A stretch of DNA of 64,000 nt from Symsagittifera roscoffensis (GCF_963678635.1 NC_087064.1:24468189-24532188); one strand, 5' to 3'; shown: positions 33,401 to 48,400, counted from the first letter of the stretch. Notes: generated by a model not told the origin, from the letters alone. Translations and numbers: made by a program.

Positions 33401-36400
33401 GTCTCACGTCCTCGCATCTGCGCCACGGTCGCTCTCAAACAAAATAGTGGCCCAGCTAATGCTGGATCCACCTGTTTTAATAATTTTAATGAGATTCAAA
33501 CCTGCGACCCAGAGATTAAGAGTCCCACACACTAACCACTCAGCCACGGACGCTTATTGGCATCAAACACAAGAAAAGCAGAGAAAAGATGATATGCAAC
33601 TTCTAATGCTACAGTGAAATTTCCAAATAAGTGATCATTTTTAATCAACACTTTTACTTGCGAGTTAGGTTAGAAAAGGTTCGTAATAATACACTAAGCT
33701 GATGGCTAGTGTAATCATATATTGTATTGATTACGAAAATACTTTATTTTCAAAAAATGGATTTTACGCAAAATCCTAGTGATTTTATGCATAAGTAGAT
33801 GATAAGCCGCTTATCTAAAAGAGAAAAACGCTACGCACTCCTTCATTTGACGTCTCTTTTTCAGATGTGGCGGGGTAGTTTTCGGAAAAAAAGTGAAAAC
33901 GATTGCAAAAACGACTAAAAATACCAAAATCCTGCATCTATAAATTTTTCTTTACCAAAGCATGAGAAAAGATTTTATGCGGCGAAGACGTCCAAACCTA
34001 GATTGAACCCTTGATATCAAACGTAGGAGTTTCAAGAAAAGTGACGAAATTTCTATAAAAAAACCGGTAAAAATTTCAAAAAATGGATTTTTCCCAAGTT
34101 CATTTCAGCTTTTCTTCAAAAAATCATATTGCGCCAGAAAAATCTAAGCACCATGTTAGTTTGAATGAACTATCAACCTCAGAATCAGCAGGTTAGTTAA
34201 TGCAAAAAAAATAAGTTTCCAAAAACAGTTAAAAATTCAAAAATTGCACTTCTCTAAGGCCACATTTTGTTCAAAACGCAGGGCATAACTGCACGCGCAG
34301 CGAAGACTGGCATATTCCACTGTTTCACTTTATCCTTAATCTCCGATTTGACAGTATTTTTGAGAAAGGTCAAAAAGTTTTAAAAATTAACAAAATGTCA
34401 AAATAACAAATTGGGCTTGTTCGAGGCCATAAGTTGTTTCTTCGGAAATTAAGGAAGAACCACTTTGAAAAAGGAAATTCCCATAATTTGTTCTTTTGAT
34501 TGAAACCCTCATCTCAGACTTGTGTATTTAATACATGAAAAAAAAGAAAAATTCACAAATAGGTTAAAAATCACTCTACTGAAAATTTCGAAGGCCTAGA
34601 ACGTGCGGTAAAATGAAAAGAGACAGGCGAAATATGCAGGCACATTGAAGAGCAGCCGGTTTTTCCATTGGTTTCTTGTTTTTGAAAATTGGTACAATAG
34701 TTTTTGAGAAAATTTGAAATTTCTGCGAAAAGTGCAAAAATGTTCCGAAGCTTTGCCAAAAAAAAACAAAAAAAAAACAACGAAACCCATTCACTTTCAT
34801 TATGCCTGTTTTTTTTTGAAAAGCACCTTACACTAGCCAAAAATAAAGCAGCAAAATTTGTTGTTAAATTGCATATGCTTAAATAGGCTTAAATATGATT
34901 AAATTGAAATAAACAAAAAAGCCACCAAATGAGAACTTTTATTTGCGACTCAGGTTAGGAAAAAAATCTTCTTAATAATACACTTCGCTACGCTTGTGTA
35001 ACCAACTAAACAGGATAGTGAGCTATAATGTGATTATCATACCTCGACTAAAAAGAGGAACTGATTGAGTTGAGTTGTCAGAATCACCACACGCTTAGCA
35101 TACAAGGACTGAACTTTGTCGAAGTAAGCGTAGAGCTCTTCTAGTCTTTCTCGCAAACTGAAACAAAATTAGGGTTATAGATGAAGTTCTCCCCCAGTTT
35201 CAAACCCTCACATTTCATGCGCTTAAATTGATACAGTGATTACTTCTATCAAGCTTTTTAGTGACACTAACAAAATAAGGGATACATGTGTTCTTTTTTA
35301 GCTTCAAAGTGTTCAACATCAAGGAGATGTTTTCGAGTGTTCAAAAATTTGGCAATTCAACTAAGTATTTCGTTTACAGTATTAACTGAGGTCAAACTGT
35401 TGACATATGGGCTAAAAACAACAATAACAACTGTTGACGTTAACGAACATGTATCATAGTTTTCGCTTTAATGCATTAAGGGTACATGCTGCTTTTAACA
35501 ATAGGGACACTTTTGTACATATTTGCAGACTGCATTCGGAAGGAAACATCGACGATATGAGACTTACGGTCGCACTCTCAAGTTTAAAAACCTGAACAAA
35601 GTTCATTACAGTTTGAAGAATCACACGGGGATAGTACAAAATTGAACAAGAAAAACTCGATTGAACAATTCACGCCCACTGAAATATTCTTTGGAAATTT
35701 TAGATTTTGCAGAAAATTTCCTTACATTTCCTTATTTGGCAGAATTTCGGACTTTTCCACTTCTGAAATATCTTCCTCTGTCTGAGACAAGTTTGCTCGT
35801 TGGTTCTTCATCTCAGTCTCAAAATGGACCACTTGGTCTAGAACATTCTGACACGACTGCTCATCTCTCACAAACCTCTGGCTATCAATATCACGCAAAA
35901 ACTTCTCTTTCTGAGCCAGCCAGTTTCTAGTCTCACCAGTTCTGGTTAGCAGCTTGAACGCCGTCTGCACAATCCGAAGTACGTTCGTTTTGTCCCCACT
36001 GGCTTGTTTCAGTCGGTCGAACTTAACTTTGTAACTTCCAAATGACTGTCGAAGCGTATTTCGGTGTACCGGGTGGTGATTTGCAAGAATCTGAGATTCC
36101 GTTTCTAAGTTTGTTAGTGTTTCCTGACTGTTCTCGAGTTCTTTGTCCAAATTTTCACTAGCGACCAACATTGAATCGATCAAATTAGTCGAATTATCTT
36201 TCGTCCAATCAAAATCAAACTGGGTTTCCAGCATTTTCTGATCAGTCCATTTTATATGTGCGTTTAGTTTTTCAATGAAAGTCTGGACTATCAGACTGGA
36301 TTCCAATTGATCGTCGCGGCGTTTCGCTCCTTGTGTCAGATTGTCGTAACGCTGGACAATATCGTCAAGTCTTTGCTGCATGGCGGTAGTTGGACAAGTT

Positions 36401-39400
36401 GTCGAAACATTTAAGCTTTCCATCATGTCCAAAAGTACCGCAACATTATCCGACTTTTCATGCAACTTATCCTTCATTTTTTCATGTTTAGCTGTTACAC
36501 GTTTCACGCTTCTCAGATTATCTCCGAAATCATTGCTTTCGAAATCTTTCTCGCACTCATCTGCGAATTGCTCAACGTTTTCAGCCAATCTATTGAACTC
36601 GACGGCTTGCAGTGCCTCACGAAGTTTAGACTTTTTGTCCCCACTGTGGTCGAGCAACATTTGCCATTCTTCTAGCAGCTCTCTTATTTTTGCTTCAATT
36701 TCCAATTTTAGATTTTCCTCGTCACTAAGAATGCCTTCATTTGGCTTGAAACTTTCTGCCAAAAGACGCTCTCCTGTATTCTTCAAGTCGTCCACTTGCT
36801 TTCCATGTTGCTTAATTCCACTTTCAAACGTTGAATGCAACTCGATTTTGTGCAACAGATTGGTGGGATCTCTGAAATTTTCGTCTAGGGCCTTTTTGTC
36901 TTGATCGGCAACCCAAAGCAGTAGTTTCCTTGTTTTCTGCAAGAACAACTGGACTTCTTTAGAAACATTGAGTCTATCTTTACGTCTAGAACAACTTTCT
37001 CCACTTGAGCGAAGCTTGTTTTTCAACTCTTCCATTCTTGATTCAATTCTCGGTGACAGGTAGTTACCATTTTCGACAATCTCTTCGCCCTTTTTGATAC
37101 ACTCGTTTGTCTGGCTTTTAACTTCCCCGTATGCTGAAACTCGAGACTGGTATTTTGATAGCAGCGATTCAACGGCTGATAAAGAATCGCCCACGTTCGA
37201 AGTATTGAAAATCAGTTCGCAGTTTGTTATCGCCATATCACAATCTGCAGCTTCTTTCAAAAATTGTTGATAGGCAATGTCATCATGCAGTTCTTTCGCT
37301 GTCTTACCCCACACATCATTCAATTTATGCATAATGTCTCGGACTTCTGAACTAGCTTGAGATATTTTGTCTGCGTTTCTAGGTACCTTCGAACTCAGTT
37401 CCTTACCACTCTGTAACAACACTTCAACGTCTTTTCCACTGTTTCCAATTTCCTTATTCAAACTTTCATGACTTTGGAAATTGTTGTCAGCTTCCTTCAA
37501 ATTTTTAGGCAAAACTCTGTTATGCATAGAGTCTATTAATTCCATCGCCCATTTGTTTCGTAACGCACAATTATGCAAAAATGTGAAGCAATCTACAGAG
37601 TTTTTAAGGTTCTTCTGACGCTGTGCTGTGACATCATTCAAAACAGCCCAATTAGAGTTGGCTTTTTGCAGGGCTTCGAACACTTCTTGTTCACGTGCCG
37701 GTTGACGGTGGCTCAACTCAAGGCCCTCTGCTTTTAAATTCTCCATTTTTGAACTTAATTCTGGGATCGTCGTTTTTTGTACCAGCTCATGTCTATTAAG
37801 TAGCTTTTGGGCGTAGTCTAAAGAATCTCCAACATCGTCGCTTTTAGCCACTGAAGTACGTTCTGCTATCAAATCATTCAAATCGTTACTGTCACGGATA
37901 AACTTGTGTACTTCTAATGACTTTTTCAACTCATCCGTGTACGTTTTCATATCTCTGTTGACCTTCTGGTACCTGTCGTTAATTTCATTTTTTCTCTCAC
38001 GCACTGCTTGAGGATCAAGTTGACCCTTCACTACAATACTATCCGCTAACTTATTCAGTTCTTTAAGTTTCTGTGGCGTGATTTCGTCAGGCGAAGGTTT
38101 ATTCAATTTGTCCAAAATAAACAAACATTGCTCATAATCATCTCCAAGATCTCTCATTTTAAGCAGCACCTCTTTTTGCTTCAGCCACTTTTCAGATTCG
38201 TCGCATTCATTGAAAAATTTCACCACCTCTCGCGCTTCAGACAGAACCGAGTTCTTCTGGTTCAGAGACTCCAGGAGCTTCCTCCAAAGCACTTCCAACT
38301 TGTTGACGGTAGATTTACAATCTTTAGCGTACGGTCCAGGGTAGATAACCTTCTGAGCATCCGTTTTTAAAATTCCAAACCGATCCTTCCCGTTTTCAAT
38401 TTCAGACTCAAGAGCTTGATGCTTCTGTAACACTTTGATTTTCTGTTCAAACGTCTCTGCTTTTTTGTAGTCATCGTTGTCAGCTAAAATTTGTTTCTCT
38501 TTCAGCCAAGATTCCTCTTCAGCTGCTCGCATGTTGAAATCCATGTAGTCTACAGTAGCGTCCAGCAAAGCACGTCTGGCTTGACATTTGGCCAGAACTT
38601 GATACCTGGTACTTTCCAGTTCTGATACCAGAGCATTGACTTCCTTCACTTTTGGATGTCCAGACATTTCCAGCTCCTGGGCAACTTTTCTGATATCGTC
38701 CAGCAAAACTTGTTCTTTGCTGATCTTATTTTCTAAGGCTTCCTGCTCACGCACACTGCCTCTAGGGTCATGAAGGGACACTTTGCGACTGTTTCTTGAG
38801 TTCAATATTTGAGTCTCGTTCATCATCAGTTGCTTGAGGTTCTTGTATTTAGAGAGGAAAGCGAAGAATTGAGTCTGATGCGTGATTGACGCGTCCAGAT
38901 AACCAGTTTCGTCTTCCAATGCAGATTTCCCGCTTAACACTGTATTGAGCACCTGGTCGATCTACACATCAATCAAAATTATTCAAATTTTAAACAAAAA
39001 ACTTGTCTTAGAAATTTGAGCGTTTCAAAATTCGACTTCGGTCAACCTCTTGAAGACCGTTTTAAAAACAAATTTCTGACAAATTTTGTTAAATTATCAG
39101 ACAATGCTTCTTGTTGGGCAAATTCAACCACGGACACCTCACGAGTGATGTCTTAAAAGTGAACTCTAAATATGTCCTATTTCTAAAGATGAACTTAATT
39201 TACCTGCTCGTCTGTAAAAACCTGAAAGTAAAAATCAATCGTTAAACATTCTGATCTTACTGCAAAGCAGCAGCCTCTTCAAGAAAATTCTGACTGCCTG
39301 AACTTGTTACACAGCAGATCTTTTCAAGGACACTTATTTACGACATTCATTTTCAAACGATATATATTTTTAAAAACTTGAGGCTTCTTGAGCGTTCATT

Positions 39401-42400
39401 TACTCTTTATTTCTCAGGCAAGGGCACAGTTAAAGAAGCATACTCTCACTCATAAAAAACTCATTTTGAAAATCTGATTTAAATATGGCCCACAGTCAAT
39501 AAAATTCAAAAACCAAAAGTTCATTCATCCAGCAAATTCAAATTGAAAAGTAAGAAAACTGAAAACTTCTGGCATACCTCATCCACTGGATAGATTTCTT
39601 CGCTTGTGATCATTCTGTCACTTCTGTCCACCAAAGTCTTAAAATCCTCCTCTTTATTCTTCAGTCCACTTTTTACCCCATTCAACGACTCCTGTAAATC
39701 ATTCATCGAATCCGCACTAGGTGTTGAGTCTTTGATCGCCGACACTACTCGTTTCTGCTCTGACATCCAGTCAATCAAATCCTTCGCGGCTGATTTATAT
39801 TTCTGGAATTCAAGAGTCAGCAACAAATTCTGTTTCCTTTTGGCTGAGTCTCGCTTCAAGTTCTGCCAAGCATTGACCATTATATTCTTACTTTCCAATA
39901 AACTTTCTTCATTTTCACCAGGGTAAACTTGACTCAATCGATCCGATTCCTCAACTAGCGCATGCAATTGCGCCTCTAACGCAACCAAGCCGGTCTCAAA
40001 GCTCTCGTGGTTCCTAAGCAGTTTCTGAACACCCTGCAACGTTGGGTTTGCCAATGGTGCGGTTGGAATTGCGTTCTGCTTTTCTTGAATCTGACTTAAA
40101 GCTTCCACTACATCTAGATTGAATTTATGGAGCTCTCCTGCTGATTCCATCATATCTTCACGTTCTGAGACCATTACTTCAAGGTCATTCATCATACTGT
40201 TAAGGTCATCAAGCTTTTCCTCCACCCAGCTGAAATCATCGCCGGTCCAAGTCCGAGAAATTTTAGAACACAGCTGCTCGCAATTTCGCAACTGATTGCT
40301 CTTATGCATGTCAACTGCTTCTTTCAGCTTGTTGAAATCAATCTTGACCTTCTCAAAGGATTCGAAATCTTTCCCAAAATCCGAGCTCTGAGCCTTATGT
40401 GCCGCTTCAACGAACCAATCGCAGAGCTCCGTTGACTCTACTTGAAACTCAGCCGCCATCTGACACGCTTCGAAGTATTTTCCACCAGTTTTCAATTCGT
40501 CTGTCAGATTCTCCAATTGATCTCCCAATTCGTTCTGTTTAGCTTTAATACTTTCACAGAGAGGATGTTCAGTTTCAACAAACTCGTTGCAACTTTCGTC
40601 TAAATCGTTCAAAGTAGTACAATATCTGGATACTGCAACCTCGTCTGTCTTATGATTTGACAAGGCATTTGCAGTTTTCCTTTCGTCTAGTTTATCAGGA
40701 TGCGAACTGATTAGATCTCGGCGTGAATGATATTGAGACAGTCTTTCATCTACCCACTCTAGAGCATCTTCAAGTGACATTAGTAATCTATGGTATTGCA
40801 GAACAGACTGTAAATTTGACATTCTGTCCACGCAAGCTGCGTTTATTGTGTTCCAAAGAAATGTAATTTCGTCTCCTATCGACTCAATTTGCTCTTTTGC
40901 CCAATGATTGGCCATGATCATCTTCTGAGCCCCTAAAAGTAATTCTTTTACAAAGGATTCTCTGTCTGAGAGCTCTTGGTCCAGAGCCTGATGTCTTGTC
41001 AAAAGATTCGCTGTGGCGTCCAAGTGGGATCCAAAATGCGTGCTCTCCGCTTCGTCCATCCTTTCCTGGAACCACTCTTTCTGCGAAAGCGCATCCTCTT
41101 TCCACTGGAAAAATTCAACTGAATCTTTCAATTTCAGATTCTTTTCACCTCCTCGGCGTTGAAGGTTCTTCACAGAGTCTGCATAATCCGAGAGCATTTT
41201 TCGAATACCGTCAGGGTCGTGATGGCCTTTCTGGATCAAAGTATCGACTTCTCGTAGCAGCTTACCATTAGCATCATCACAACCATCCTGAATTTCCTCC
41301 TCGATTACTTGGTTTTCCTTGAGCAAATCTTTTGCCTCGTTCAAACTATTGCCTAGATTTTCTGCTACAATTTCATCTTCGAGCTCCGCTAAACGTTCAT
41401 TTCGATGCTTGATATCATCTCTTAGCACTTTCTGTTTATGCGACAATCCAATAGTTCCGCCTGCATTTTCGACCGCTAATTTCAAATCTTTCCAGCGTTT
41501 TGCCAAATTGAGCAGAGCTTGTCTGATTTCCGGAGAAGCATAGTGTTGTTGGTTCATTAAATGCTTGCCACGTTCGGCAATTTCGTTCAGATCAGTATGA
41601 CGTTTTTCCAGCTCAGACTCCAGATTTGATATAATTTTCTGCTTCTTATCCAGGTTCACCATTTCTTTGAACGCTGGATCCTGCGCTATCGCAAGTCGCT
41701 CCAGCATCCAGTCGTCCATTTCAGAGACGTCCCTCAAAAGAGTCTGGTAGTCCAAACTATCCTGTAGACTCCTATCTCTCTCGTTATAAGCCTTTATGGT
41801 TTTATCTCTCAGACTTTTAACCTCTTTAAGCTTTTCGTTCACCTTGTTCGAGGCCACGTTTCGATCACGTGTCATCTTGGCAGCCTTAGTGTCCAAATTT
41901 TTTGTCTTATCGTCCAACAAATGAATTTTATCTTTCTGAGTGTTCAGTTGGTTCAGCAACGATTCGACTTCGTCTGCCGATTTTCCTAAATTATCGGATG
42001 ACAAAAGGGCCAACTGAGCTCCTAATTGCGCCTCAACACCGTCAGCTTCTCTGTAAAACTGAGCCGCATTTTTGCAGTCTTTCAAAAACTTGTCGCGGCC
42101 AACCCATTCATTTTTAAGTTGAATTGGAAGCTGCGTCACTTTTTGCCCCAACTGACCAAAATCGCGATCATTTCCAGCCATGGGCTTCAGTGCCTCCGAT
42201 TCCTTGATAAGCTCTTCAATAACAGGCACACGAAAATCGATTTCGTCTTTCAAGGTGTCATGTTCTGCAAGAGCGTCAGACACAGTTTCAAGGTCACTTG
42301 GCTGTTCACGGTAGGACATGATATCCCTTGCTTTGTCAGCCCAACTAATTTGAGATTCGCAGTCCTTTTTGAACTGACATAATTTCTTTTCTCGCTCTAG

Positions 42401-45400
42401 CTGCCCAAGCCTTTCGTCTAGTAGCCTTTGAAGATTGTCTCGCACAGCTTGGAGTTCAGCCACTTTCTTTTTGACCAACGCAGCCTGACCAGGATTGGTT
42501 GATGCAAGAGAGTTTCCAAGAACAATTAGCTTGTTTATCCTTTCGTCTAAAGGTTTAATCGTTTTATTCAGTTTGTTAATTTGAGCTTGCACATCCTCGG
42601 GTGACAATTTATGCTTCAAAAGTCCTGCCGAAGCTGCATCTGGATTCTTGCTTGCAGCAATTCCAGATTCCAGCAACGCAATTGTGTCCTTTGCCATGTC
42701 TATCGCTCCTTCCATATCAGCTTCAAATGCATTGAGTCCAGCCGCACCAGCTAAAATCTTCTCTTTTTCCAGCTTCAATTTCTTCAAAGCTCCCCACTTT
42801 GCTTGAATGTTTGAGGTCATTCCTGAAATCTTTCGCTTGTTAGATGCTCCGACTGAACCACGCGCTACTTTCTCGCCCTCGGCTAGTATCCTAGCAACTC
42901 TTGGTTCGTTAGCTACCAATTCTGTCAAAAAGGTTTCCAAAACATGTCGCAATGAGTCCGGTGAATCTTTCTTCTGATTCAACTCTGAACGGATCCATCT
43001 ATCTTTTATGTCGATCCATGTTAGCAACTCTTCGGCTCCGACAAAGAAATTGAACAAATCTGCAAAATCATGCAACATCTGCAACCTCGCGGAGGACAAC
43101 TTTTGAAGTTGATTATACGTACTCTCGATCGTTTGTTGACGCAGCTGAATGTTTTCAGCGTCAAAACGAGAGCTCTTGGTTACCTTTTCACCAAGCATCG
43201 GAGATATTCCAGTCTTCAATGTTTTCCTTCGTTTGACCTTTTGTTTTCGTTTTTGGATTCTCTTTACCGCAACTTCCTCGTGTACGGTGTGGACTTTGCT
43301 CACATGCACTTCTTCATGTCTTGTTCCGTTATCTCTCAGAAGATTTTTGGGCAAAGTCATTTCACGTCCTGTTTTTGAATCTTTGACGACCCAGAAAAGT
43401 TCATCCGAGCTGTCCTGAAGATCATACTGTGTCCCTGCTTTAATTATAAATCCACTTTTGTCTTTGTATTCTCGCAATGTTGCGACGCGGGGGATCTCGC
43501 GAACCTCGGTGTCTGTGTGATCAATTTCCCTGGCGATCATTTCACGATCTTCGATTTCGACAGGAATGTACACCTCCTCTTCGATAAACTCATCGGCCAC
43601 ACCCGACTCAACTCCTCCACTCATTGGTTGTAGCGCCAACTCCGTTTTCTTCAATCGATCTGCGTCTTCTCGTAACTTCGAGACATCAGTGGCAAACTCG
43701 GCTATCTGTTCGTTTAATTTCTTATGAGCATCAAAGAGGTTGGTCGCACTCATAGCATCCTGCCCGTAATTGTCGTTCGATACCAGTGGGTACTTTTCTT
43801 TCATCCAAGATTCAATGTCGTTGGCGTCTGTGTAATACTGTTGTGTCTCTAAGGCCTCTTGCAGGCGTTCTAAACGCTCCGAAGAACAGCTTTTGAGGTC
43901 CTCCAATTTCTTCGGAAGAATTTCCATTCGCTGTTGCACTCCAAAACTGTTTGGAATTTTCAGCAGACTCTTGCCTCGTTTCAAAATATCTTTGATGAAC
44001 GTTTCGTGCGTGTTTATCTTCTGCTCAAACGCCTTCTGTTTCTTCTGCAGCTCAATGACCGATAGGAGGTCACGTGCAACCACTGGCTGCATCATGATCT
44101 GGCTGCTCTCGTCCAACCACATCTCTTCCTCGTCTGCGTCCTGATGAAACTGGAACAGCTCAAGGTTCTGTTCCAGGGCTTTCCGACGTCCGTTCGACCG
44201 CTCTTTCACGCTATAAAAAGTCAAATTCGCTTTTAGTTTCACTACAAACAGAAAAAATCGACAATCAAATTTTACCATTGAAATAGTCAAAAACAAATAT
44301 CGACATTGTAGACGACTGCGGTCATGTTTCAGTTTAAAATCGTTTTTATGAAACTCATAAATCCAACTCGTAAGATTAATGCGTTCACCATAATCTTAAT
44401 ACAGAAGCGAAGGGGTACTTTTCATCAATTCGATAGCGCACATACACAACATGGCAAAAGAAGTATATTTTCCATTTTTCTCAGACAGTCTGATTTAAAA
44501 AAAGGAAAACAATTATTATTGCAAAAACTTTTTTTTTTTTCAAAAATCCCAACAGAAATTCCGCAAAAAAGTCACCATGTTACTCCCACTAATGACATTC
44601 AGAAAAATAGAGGAAAGCTCAGTCTTCAAAAAGAGTTGGTGCAAAGGCGAACTAAGCCAGGGAGGATAAACAGACGGCCGATAGTACAGCAGACATTTTC
44701 TAGTTTGAAAAAAAAAAACAGATCCCGGTCAGTTTCGAACCAAGAGTCTTTGTCGTCTCCGACATAAGCGTCACCTATACACCAGATGTGCTGGATAGTT
44801 GATTGAATTTGAATTTATTACAAAGCAAGTTGAATTACGTAAAAACATTTTCACATCAGACATTTTGCGAACAATTATGTTTATAGGAGAAAAGTCTAGT
44901 ACCCGGTTGCAACTCCCTTGCTTATCGCAAGGCAAAAAAATAAGCGCAGATGCTATCCTGCATTTGATAAAAAATTCTGCCTAATTCTTATAAGGCGTTG
45001 ACTTTGGAAATTTATTAAATGTTGATTTTGAAAAAATATAGCCGAATAAAAGTTAACTTTCAGTGTTGACATAAAGTGGGCGCAAAACGTTGAATTAGTC
45101 CTGCATGTGTTTCGCATGCAATAATATCAAAACTAAATTGTGAATATTTTATGCTTTCAAATATCTCGAAATATGCGTAATTAGAAACTTTTCAGAAGAT
45201 GTTTATATCATGAACTATGCTTATATCAAGAAACATAGCCAACAGGTAGTTGGAAAAGAGTCAATGAGCACAAGTAAGTAATAAAAAAAACATTGACTTG
45301 ATTTTTGAAAAATCTGAAAATTTGAATTGTCAAGAAAAAATCACATGATCTTGAATCTCTTTTGAAGTTATAGAACAATTTATGATACACTTTTTGACAA

Positions 45401-48400
45401 AATTAACCCATTTTGAGAAATCTGACGTATAAAATCAATTTTTGAAATTAGAAGTCGATAAATAATGGAGTTTGCTTTTCTTTTCAAGTGAACTTAGAAC
45501 AAATCGAAAGTCAAATGCGAAAAATCAAAATTGAGCGTGAACAAAATTTAGACTTTTCCAGAAAAAAAAATAATCATGACCTATATAAGAGTCTGAACTT
45601 CAATCATCGACTCTAAAAAAAATTAGTTCCGGCTGAGACTCCAACCCCAGACCTTAGAGAACAAAATATTTGCAAAGAGAACAAAATAAAGAGAACTAAC
45701 AAAGAGCAGATTGGCTCCCCAAGTGTAATAAAATTACCCCAAATTTGGAAAACTGAATCAATAGTTCAAATTTTTATTTCGCTGGAAAATCTCGTAATTT
45801 AAGTCGTAATTTTTCGTGACCTTTACACTTAGGCATTCAATAGTGGAGTTTACCTTCCTGTTAACCAAGAAAATGAAATTCTCAAAAGTCTAACTGCGAA
45901 AAAAAAATAATTTTGAGCCTGAATAAATTTCAAGACTTTTCCTGAAAAAAAAACGAACATAGCCAACAGACAGTACGAAAAAAAGTCAAAAAACGCAAAT
46001 GAACAGAAAACACAAAATTTTTCTTTTTGAAAAAAATATCAACTTTGGAATTTTAAAGAAAAGAATAGATGCCCTAAAAACTCTTTGCATTTCTAGCGAT
46101 TGACAATTTAAGATTGACAAATTTTTGATTAAAACTGAAAAAACTGGAACGGTAGGTAAATTTTTGACTCCGCTGGAAAATCTGAAAACTCCACTTTCGA
46201 AAATAGAACTCGATCACATTTTTTACGACCCTTACACTTTTGCGAGTGGAATTTGTTTTCCTTTTAACAAAATAAATGAACTGAACTTAACAATAAACCA
46301 TAAGTCAAACCGCGAAAAGACCCTGAAAAATTTTAAAGACACTTCCTGAAAAATAAACTAATTAAAAGTCATGAGCACCCATCGACTCTTTAAAAAATCA
46401 TCACGAACTATATAAGAGTCTGAACTATGTTCATAGACTCTTAAAAATGCTCGTTTTACCTTATTTTGCTAATTAAAAACCATGATTGGGTTAAATATTT
46501 TGCAATCAAAACTCAACTTTGACAATTTTTTGAATTCTTCATCTTTTGGAATGGCTGACTTATACTTATTCACAGAGGCGAAGCTGAGCGTCAAAAACAC
46601 TAGCCGGAACACGCTGCTTTAGCCAGAACAAAAAAGCAGATTTATAAAGTGAAAGAAGAAATAAAAATAAGCCTCGATTTATTAAAAATTTGGTACGCAT
46701 GGCTTCGAACCTATGACCTCAAGAATTGGGGGCTTACCCCCTGCCTTCTCGGCCACGAACGCGTAACAATAGGCAAATACTTGTCACCCCACGAACGCGT
46801 AACAATAGGCAAATACTTGTCACCAATAAAGCAGCTACATATACTATTAAATTGCCAATGCGAGGCAGCCAAAGTGGCACCAAATGCAAAAGTGACACCA
46901 AATACAAACAGACATAATTTTGCATGTAAAAAATTGCAATATAACAAACATAAGGCATCCACGCTAACTTTGCATGTAATGAATTGGAAAGCATACATCC
47001 AAATTCTGTAAAAACACAGAGGCGAAGTTGCACTTTGCATACACAAGCAAAAATATTACCGATAACACTACTGGGAAAAACTGAATGAGTAAAACTTTGA
47101 GTCTAGAAATTTTCTTAAGTGACGCACGCCAATTATGAGTCTACAAAACTGCTAAGAGACTCAAGCCAAATATGACGCATTAGCAGTACCAGTCAGTTTT
47201 AAAAAAGTGAATTTATCAACTAACATGCCTCAATTTATAGTGCGCACGCATTTTAACTAGTATACGAAAAGCTTCATTAAAAACTTCCGACTCTGATACC
47301 TTGAAGCTAAAATGCAATTTGTAATATAATAGTCTAATTTAATATTTTAGCATTGGCTGTACTTAATAGCTGGTTATTGATCAAAATGAGCTTTTTCAAA
47401 ATGAACACATTTTGTCGCAACGATATTTGCGTCGCAACGAAATTTGCGACTTAGGTTGGAAAAAAAAAGAGTTCATAACAAATGCATAAAGTGCATAAAA
47501 AAGTAAAAACCAATTGTAATTGCGCGTTTGTATGAAATGCACATTTCATACAGAATTATTTTTCAGAATTCATTTGTGCTTGGGGAAGGCATTCTACGGT
47601 TGGTCACAAAAGGGCTGAGAGTCATTGTTTGTTGTAACATATTTTCACAATACCATTTTGCTGCCTTATATATTTGGACGCGTGTTCGAGGCTCTTTTCC
47701 CTTTCCCCCAGCTGCAAATTTTTACGGTTACTAAAATTACTGTTGCCAACCGATTGTTATGAAAATTGCTGTTCATACAACACGATTGTTATGAAAATTG
47801 ATATGCGGACTAATTAGGCCATGGCAAACATATTTGGTCTTCATAATCAATCTTGTAAAAACCTTCATTACACCATAAAATTGATGCTGATGCGAGGTTG
47901 GGGGGGGGTAAGAGCCCATTAGGATACTTACAACTTGAAGTCCTTCTTGAGTGCATTGTATGACTTGACAGTTTGCTCACTGTCCGAGTGCTCGGCGGCC
48001 ACTACGTTGTTCACTTTGTTCTGCAGTTGGGTTATCCTCGCATCTATACTCACAATCTGTCCCTCCAGCATAGAGTGTCGCCTCAGAAGATCCTCCACCA
48101 TCAGCAGATGCGAGCCAGTCTCTTGCGACAGCAGTGCTGGCTAGAAAAACAAGTCCCTTCTAGCAACGACTTTGAAAAATTATAGATAATAAGATAGGTG
48201 TACAAGGACCAAGTTAACATCCTCCTCCGAATCCCCCCCCCCCCCCCCCCACGAAGCCCTTTGGGGGGAGTGGATGTTAACTTGATTCTAAGATGAGATT
48301 TTTGAGCCAATCAGGTTTTGGTCTATTTGCGGGAGGGAGAGGGGAGGATGTTAATTAGGGTTGTGCGGATTTACTTACTAGTAAGTAAGTTACTAGTAAA

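Noticed and set aside
36380-36904. 174-codon plus-strand frame
   Set aside because: Antisense shadow of the large spectrin exon; Ser/Leu-rich composition as expected from reversed coiled-coil codons.
35043-44210. Plakin or dystonin (also CH, spectrin repeats and an SH3)
   Set aside because: The C-terminal PH domain, repeat number and CH sequence match beta-heavy spectrin; no plakin, EF-hand or GAS2 domain is present.
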